Shown here one piece after another: positions 27,037 to 31,081 of a stretch of 31,081 nt of DNA. The position numbers and the translations under genes were made by a program. Numbering within the stretch: position 1 is the stretch's first letter; each line of letters opens with the position of its first letter. The DNA is from a virus: the IMG/VR virus record IMGVR_UViG_3300031673_000319, positions 1-31,081 of that record; one strand, 5' to 3'. The notes under the pieces were generated by a model. The model saw nothing but the letters and a program-made list of their open reading frames with translations, was not told the DNA's origin and made no database searches.

Positions 27037-27621
27037 ATGACAGCGTTTAAGGAACGAGCGACAAAGCCTGAATCAGAGGGGTATTGGTTTCCCTTCGCGA
27101 CATCGCGCTTAGATAAAAAGAAAAAAGAAAAGGCGCAGAAAAAGCTCGAAGCGGTCTCCTTAGCCGCAGCAGCGGAAAACCGCACATTAACGCCTGCGGA
27201 ACAGGAGGCGGCCCAAAAGGATCTTGAAGCCGCAGTTATCTTCGATGATCCAGAACCTGACGCGGCAGAGTTTTGTGTCAGGAGCATGGTCCCTTTCTAC
27301 ACTCTGAAACTAAAGGCTCGCAAAAAGAAATACCAGCCCTTTCTTAATCCCCTATCACGGGCGATGGAGAGGGTTGGATATTATGAAGAGCCGACACAAG
27401 AAGAGATGGAAGAACAACGTGATGATGCCCTTGACTATGCGCTGATCGGGGAAAGAAACGCGGGGATAGAGTTTACCCGTGAAAACAAACTGAAACTTCT
27501 CAATGGTACGATCCGCAGAGAAGGAGCAGACAGGGGTGAATTTGACCGCTTTCTTGCTCGATGCCTTAAGTTAATACATGAGATGGAAGAGGCAGAGGCG
27601 GCAGGAACGGAAAAAAACTGA
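27037..27621 (+). CDS. Tail assembly chaperone (G-type)
   Basis: A 194-residue, highly charged, helical protein in the position of phage lambda gpG: between tail tube and tape measure. It would hold the tape measure protein during tube assembly. Its last codons are GAA AAA AAC TGA, so a classic slippery heptamer (A AAA AAC at 27612-27618) lies right before the stop, allowing some ribosomes to continue into the downstream frame. The N-terminal PFATSRLDKKKKEKAQKK is strongly basic. Sequence alone would not name it; position and the frameshift signal do. Confidence 0.78.
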   Translation: MTAFKERATKPESEGYWFPFATSRLDKKKKEKAQKKLEAVSLAAAAENRTLTPAEQEAAQKDLEAAVIFDDPEPDAAEFCVRSMVPFYTLKLKARKKKYQPFLNPLSRAMERVGYYEEPTQEEMEEQRDDALDYALIGERNAGIEFTRENKLKLLNGTIRREGADRGEFDRFLARCLKLIHEMEEAEAAGTEKN

Positions 27622-27965
27622 CAGACTGGGTCGAGTGGATGGACGATTATCTCCCCACTTGCCCCAACTGCCGAAAGTTTCATCCAGAAAGGGCCGTACC
27701 CGGTAACGCGAAATGCGAATCATGCCGGGTGCAACTGGTGGAAGAGAATGAGGATGCCGCCGAGGTCTATATGGCGACCAGGCGGCAGTATGTGACCCGG
27801 ATGGAGATTGCCGTAGAAAATGGGGTGCCATATCCCCATACCGTGATTGTGGATATCTCGATTCCTGCGGTGGAAAGCGCGATGAGAATCAGGGGCGTGA
27901 AAGATCAATGGGATTGCCTTGTGAAAGTCCGGCAGGCTTTCCATCACTTTTTGGGGGAGCGGTGA
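27037..27965 (+). CDS. Frameshifted tail assembly chaperone (G-T type fusion)
   Basis: Reading 27037-27618 in frame and then slipping one base back continues without a stop (CTG ACA GAC TGG GTC GAG TGG ATG ...) to the stop at 27963. This gives a fusion of about 309 residues. The T-part (from 27618) contains a CPNC...CESC zinc-binding pair and a helical end. Conserved -1 frameshifting between two chaperone ORFs just before the tape measure gene is a general feature of long-tailed phages. The heptamer is in the correct phase and the downstream frame is the correct one. A weak stem AGTGG 27634-27638 / CCACT 27655-27659 lies downstream. Confidence 0.75.
27612..27618 (+). other. -1 ribosomal frameshift slippery site (A AAA AAC)
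   Basis: The heptamer matches X XXY YYZ in the phase of the chaperone gene and sits directly before its TGA stop, within a run of seven A residues. The adjoining -1 frame is open into the ORF at 27639, whose own ATG has only a weak ribosome site. Confidence 0.78.
27639..27965 (+). CDS. Tail chaperone T-part ORF (probably made by frameshift)
   Basis: 108 codons if started at its own ATG. It carries CPNC near residue 8 and CESC near residue 27, a likely zinc ribbon, followed by a helical region with VIVDISIPAVESAMRIRG. No good ribosome site precedes the ATG, supporting expression mainly as the C-terminal part of the frameshifted chaperone. Its stop overlaps the next start (TGATG). Confidence 0.7.
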   Translation: MDDYLPTCPNCRKFHPERAVPGNAKCESCRVQLVEENEDAAEVYMATRRQYVTRMEIAVENGVPYPHTVIVDISIPAVESAMRIRGVKDQWDCLVKVRQAFHHFLGER

Positions 27966-28423
27966 TGGCGAAAATGATCAACTGGAACCCGGAACCTTTT
28001 CAGGCGGCTTTTGCCAAATTAGGAGTGGATCGGCTTGAGGCCGCAGCAAAACTCGTAGCGGCTGATGCAAAACGAATTTTACAAAGTAAAATCAAAGGGC
28101 TTCCGATTACCCGTCCGGTTCCTCCAGGGCGAACAGATGCATGGATGGAAAGGACCCCTGGCGCTCTCGTGGCAACCATCCGCGTTGTCCGTTTGCGTAA
28201 TGATAAATCGCGTAATGTGAGAATTTATGCCGGGAACTTCAAAACATGGTGGGCCTTGCAGACGGAATATGGGCGGGGGGAATGGAAGGGCGGCGCAAAA
28301 TCGTTTCTTCGTCCCGCAATAGCAAAAGCTCCAACAACCGCAAGGGCTGCGATACAGGGTGACTATGAAGCGGGCGGGCTTAATCAGGCGGGTATCAGTA
28401 CGTATATAGGGCGGGCAGAATAA
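27965..28423 (+). CDS. HK97 gp10-like neck/tail protein
   Basis: A 152-residue protein with the HK97-gp10_like pattern: AAAKLVAADAKRILQSKIKGLPITRP near residues 26-51, then YAGNFKTWWALQTEYGRGEWKGGAKSFLRPAIAKA, in which the E-Y-G and F-L-R-P-A motifs are the family's best landmarks. Such proteins normally lie between head closure and tail terminator genes; here the gene lies between the chaperone and tape measure genes. GGGGGAG precedes the ATG; longer in-frame starts overlap the chaperone ORF and are not favoured. Confidence 0.82.
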   Translation: MAKMINWNPEPFQAAFAKLGVDRLEAAAKLVAADAKRILQSKIKGLPITRPVPPGRTDAWMERTPGALVATIRVVRLRNDKSRNVRIYAGNFKTWWALQTEYGRGEWKGGAKSFLRPAIAKAPTTARAAIQGDYEAGGLNQAGISTYIGRAE

Positions 28424-31081
28424 TGGCTGGAAAACCTGTTGGAACGATGTTCGCGGAGATGGATCTCGATCTAACTCCCTTCGAGAAAAAGCTCAAGCTC
28501 GCCTATAATAAGAGTATTGAAGGAACGCAGAAGTTTGAGCAGGAGTTCAAGAACCTCGGAATCAAATCCGACCGGATGTTTGAATCCCAAAAGCAGGCGG
28601 CTATTGCCTCCTATGAAGGTATCAAGAAACATGCCACCTCCACCGCCCAGGACATCGTTCGGGCGGAACAGGCTAAAAACGAAAAACTGAAACAGTTAAA
28701 CGAGCAGCAGTTTGGCCATCAAAAAACCTTCCTTGGTGATCTGAAGCAGCATTGGGTGGCATATGGTGCGGCGGCTGTTGCTGTCGGTATGGCCATCAGG
28801 AAAGTTTATTCCGCTGTCAGTCAATTTGCAGAGGAAGCCGTAGCAGCGGCCAATGTTCAGGAGGCGGCAGAGGCAAAATTAGGGGCAGTTATCAGGGCCA
28901 CCGGCGGGGCAGCCGGGTACAGCCTTGAGCAGATGAAGGCAATGGCTGCGTCCATGCAAGGAGTTACGACTGTTGGTGATGAACTCATAATGGGTAGCAT
29001 GGCGATCCTGGCCACGTTCAAGAACCTTCGGGGAGAAGGTTTTGAACGTGCCACGAAAGCCGCCCTCGATATGAGCGAGGTGCTGGGGCAGGATGCAAAA
29101 TCCGCAGCAATAATGCTCGGCAAGGCGTTGAACGATCCTGTCTTGGGACTTACGGCTCTGGGCCGATCCGGGATACAGTTCACCGAGTCACAGAAATCTG
29201 TAATCAAGGCCATGGTTGAAACCGGGGATGTGGCCGGGGCGCAAAACCTGATCCTTCGAGAGCTTGAGACTCAGATGGGCGGTGCCGCAGAGGCTGCCCG
29301 CAAGACATTTGGCGGGGCCATGAAGGCGGCGAAAAATGATCTCGGGGACATGAAGGAGGAGATCGGTTTTGTTATCACTAAAAACCAGTTCCTTGCAGAT
29401 GTCGTCTTGATTGCCAGTAATCAGTTCAAGGAGTGGGGTCAGTACATCAAGGACAACCGCGAATACCTGATGGAGCTCGTTAAGGGCGGGATACTCTATG
29501 TTGTCGATGGGTTAGTAACGGCACTTGAGGTAATGCGCGGATTCCATAACGCATGGCTGGGGATCAAGCTTGTCGGGACGGCTGCATTCCAGGCGATAGG
29601 GTTTGCCATGGAGGGGCTTATGACGGGGCTGCGTTTCGCCCTCGCCCCATTGGATAAAATCTTTCTCGGGTTGGTACAGATAGGAGCCCTGGATGTCAAT
29701 CCATTCGACTCATTACATGGGTTCGGCCAGTTCAGAGCATCGAGCGCGGATGTAACCGCCGGCGTGCTGGCCGACATCGATAAAACCAATAAGGGCTATG
29801 ACACCGTTATCAGCACGGTGAAAGGGTGGCAGGCCAAGATAAAAGAAGTGCCCGTAACCAGCGCAGCAGCGGCCAAGGAAATCCTAATCTCGGCGGAAAA
29901 GCTATCTAACGATACGGTGGAGCTAACGGAAAAGCAAAAAGCGGCCCAGGTAAAGTCCGCCGAAGCCCAGATCAAACTCGAAGAGGAGATCCGCAACGAG
30001 TCAAAGAAAATCTGGCTCGGTATGGCAAAGTTTGAGGAGCAGCAGGACGCGGAACGCGAAAAAGCCATGAAGGATATGGCAGCGGCGGAAATCAAGATCA
30101 ACCGAGAGGTCAGCGCCGAATGGGTGAAGATAATCAATGCGGAAACGAAATTTGAGGAGGAGGAAGAAAAGGAACGCAACGACATCCTGAAGAAGTATGC
30201 CGCTGAAGATAAGAAGAGAGCCGAGAAGGCCGCTGATGATGAAAAGAAGGCTGCAGCCGACAAGCTCGACGCCTACCGGAGCCTCTACAAAGACCTGAAG
30301 AAATACGGCGGGGAGTATTTTGACTTCCAGGTGGATACACTCAAGAAGGAACTGGCGGCATACGAAAAGACATTAATCGACGAAAACACATCCACGGCAG
30401 ATGCCCTTAAAATAAGGAAATTGCTCCAGGCAAAATATACGGAAGAACTGAAAAGACTCGACATTCAAAAGCTGAAAAGCTCAGATAATTTCATGGACGG
30501 CGTCAAAGCAGGCTATCTTGAAATGGAAACGAATGCAAAGACCTTCGGAACTGCCGGTTATGAGATATTCAATACCTTTGCCAACGAGTCAAAAAAAGCC
30601 GTTTCCGACATCCTATTTGAAGGCATCAAAACGGGGACGGTAGACGTTCAGGCCGTTTGGGAAACCTTCTCGGACGCGATGCTCAGAAAGTTCACTGATA
30701 TCATAGGGGAGATGGTTATTAACGCGGCGGCAAAGAAAATTTTGATGTGGTTTGAGGCGGCTTGGACCGCCGCCAGCACAAAAGTATTAGATATTATTGT
30801 CGATTTATGGGATTTCGGGAAAGGTCTTATAAGCGGTAGTGGTGGAGATGGGGGCACGGGCAGTGCTGCCAGCGGGGGCGATATATATGGTGGAGGATCG
30901 CTTTACGGTGCTTACGGCGGATGGGTCCCGGGAATGGCCTCCGGGGGCAACAGTTATGCAAATGATAAGGTCAATGCGCGGCTCTCTCCTGGTGAATATG
31001 TCGTTGACCGCGAACGGGTTGCGGCGATGGGTCAGGGCGGGGATACCATACTGGCGCATATCAACGCACAAGAAGCGGCAC
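28423..31081 (+). CDS. Tape measure protein (3' end beyond window)
   Basis: The frame opens at ATG 28423 (TAATG overlap with the preceding stop) and stays open to the window end, at least 886 codons. The first ~110 residues are charged helix, followed by a hydrophobic segment HWVAYGAAAVAVGMAI near residue 108. A conserved-looking tape measure core follows (TTVGDELIMGSMAILATFKNL, then ALNDPVLGLTALGRSGIQFT). Next come two hydrophobic stretches near residues 350-420, a long coiled-coil (about 480-640) and a Gly-rich region. The end has the usual LSPGEYVVDRE motif (around residue 860). It sets tail length and is ejected with the DNA. Confidence 0.93.
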   Translation, partial: MAGKPVGTMFAEMDLDLTPFEKKLKLAYNKSIEGTQKFEQEFKNLGIKSDRMFESQKQAAIASYEGIKKHATSTAQDIVRAEQAKNEKLKQLNEQQFGHQKTFLGDLKQHWVAYGAAAVAVGMAIRKVYSAVSQFAEEAVAAANVQEAAEAKLGAVIRATGGAAGYSLEQMKAMAASMQGVTTVGDELIMGSMAILATFKNLRGEGFERATKAALDMSEVLGQDAKSAAIMLGKALNDPVLGLTALGRSGIQFTESQKSVIKAMVETGDVAGAQNLILRELETQMGGAAEAARKTFGGAMKAAKNDLGDMKEEIGFVITKNQFLADVVLIASNQFKEWGQYIKDNREYLMELVKGGILYVVDGLVTALEVMRGFHNAWLGIKLVGTAAFQAIGFAMEGLMTGLRFALAPLDKIFLGLVQIGALDVNPFDSLHGFGQFRASSADVTAGVLADIDKTNKGYDTVISTVKGWQAKIKEVPVTSAAAAKEILISAEKLSNDTVELTEKQKAAQVKSAEAQIKLEEEIRNESKKIWLGMAKFEEQQDAEREKAMKDMAAAEIKINREVSAEWVKIINAETKFEEEEEKERNDILKKYAAEDKKRAEKAADDEKKAAADKLDAYRSLYKDLKKYGGEYFDFQVDTLKKELAAYEKTLIDENTSTADALKIRKLLQAKYTEELKRLDIQKLKSSDNFMDGVKAGYLEMETNAKTFGTAGYEIFNTFANESKKAVSDILFEGIKTGTVDVQAVWETFSDAMLRKFTDIIGEMVINAAAKKILMWFEAAWTAASTKVLDIIVDLWDFGKGLISGSGGDGGTGSAASGGDIYGGGSLYGAYGGWVPGMASGGNSYANDKVNARLSPGEYVVDRERVAAMGQGGDTILAHINAQEAA

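Noticed and set aside
28857-31071. Several reverse-strand ORFs of 60-155 codons opposite the tape measure gene
   Set aside because: They are shadows of a long, well-supported + strand gene with helical and tape-measure motifs.

Overview
The window is the late structural region of a tailed, most likely siphovirus-type double-stranded DNA phage or prophage. All convincing genes lie on the + strand, are tightly packed, and many are joined by 4-base ATGA stop/start overlaps. An HK97-type head module, a tail tube gene, a frameshifted tail chaperone pair and a long tape measure gene define it; no sheath gene is seen. Signal peptides, a lipoprotein with a lipobox, and a GH24 lysozyme without its own signal peptide point to a Gram-negative host. 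A CXXCH motif in one exported protein is compatible with an anaerobic, cytochrome-rich host, but that is weak evidence. No integrase, repressor or attachment site is visible, so lytic and temperate states cannot be told apart.

Layout. 63-3348: a ParB-like/HNH-like chimera, small and large terminase, and small ORFs including an excisionase-type helix-turn-helix protein, closed by an intrinsic terminator. 3514-8550: small membrane protein, portal, ClpP-like prohead protease and HK97-type major capsid protein, with homing-type HNH genes after portal, after protease and (8563-9327) after capsid. 9341-11716: capsid-associated or otherwise structural proteins, including a right-handed beta-helix protein, three of them followed by a recurring sequence motif plus hairpin. 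11717-11862: a short gap rich in RNA-folding potential. 11863-13780: lysis and accessory genes (holin candidate, lysozyme with Glu-Cys-Thr active site, an exported ClpP-like protease with a CXXCH motif, a DUF1353-like protein). 13790-17326: a repeat/propeller protein, a lipoprotein, further exported proteins, two tiny basic ORFs and a recombination scar.

17328-26432 holds the most interesting block: a virion-type protein ending in about 320 residues of Ser-Ala-Ser-Glu/Gly repeats, followed at once by a three-domain glycosyltransferase/methyltransferase. Its N-terminal domain carries the motif set of polypeptide GalNAc-transferases (GT27), the enzymes that start mucin-type O-glycosylation in animals. 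Two more glycosyltransferase genes (24232-26432) follow after the head-tail connector genes (22295-23946). I infer a phage-encoded pathway that glycosylates, and perhaps O-methylates, the serine-rich protein or other virion proteins.

26490-31081: a strong terminator, then major tail protein, tail assembly chaperone with a -1 slippery heptamer (A AAA AAC) directly before its stop codon and an in-phase downstream ORF, an HK97 gp10-like protein, and the tape measure gene running off the right end. The connector genes lie about 14 kb downstream of the capsid gene, so lysis, exported and glycosylation genes sit inside what is normally one compact head-to-tail block.
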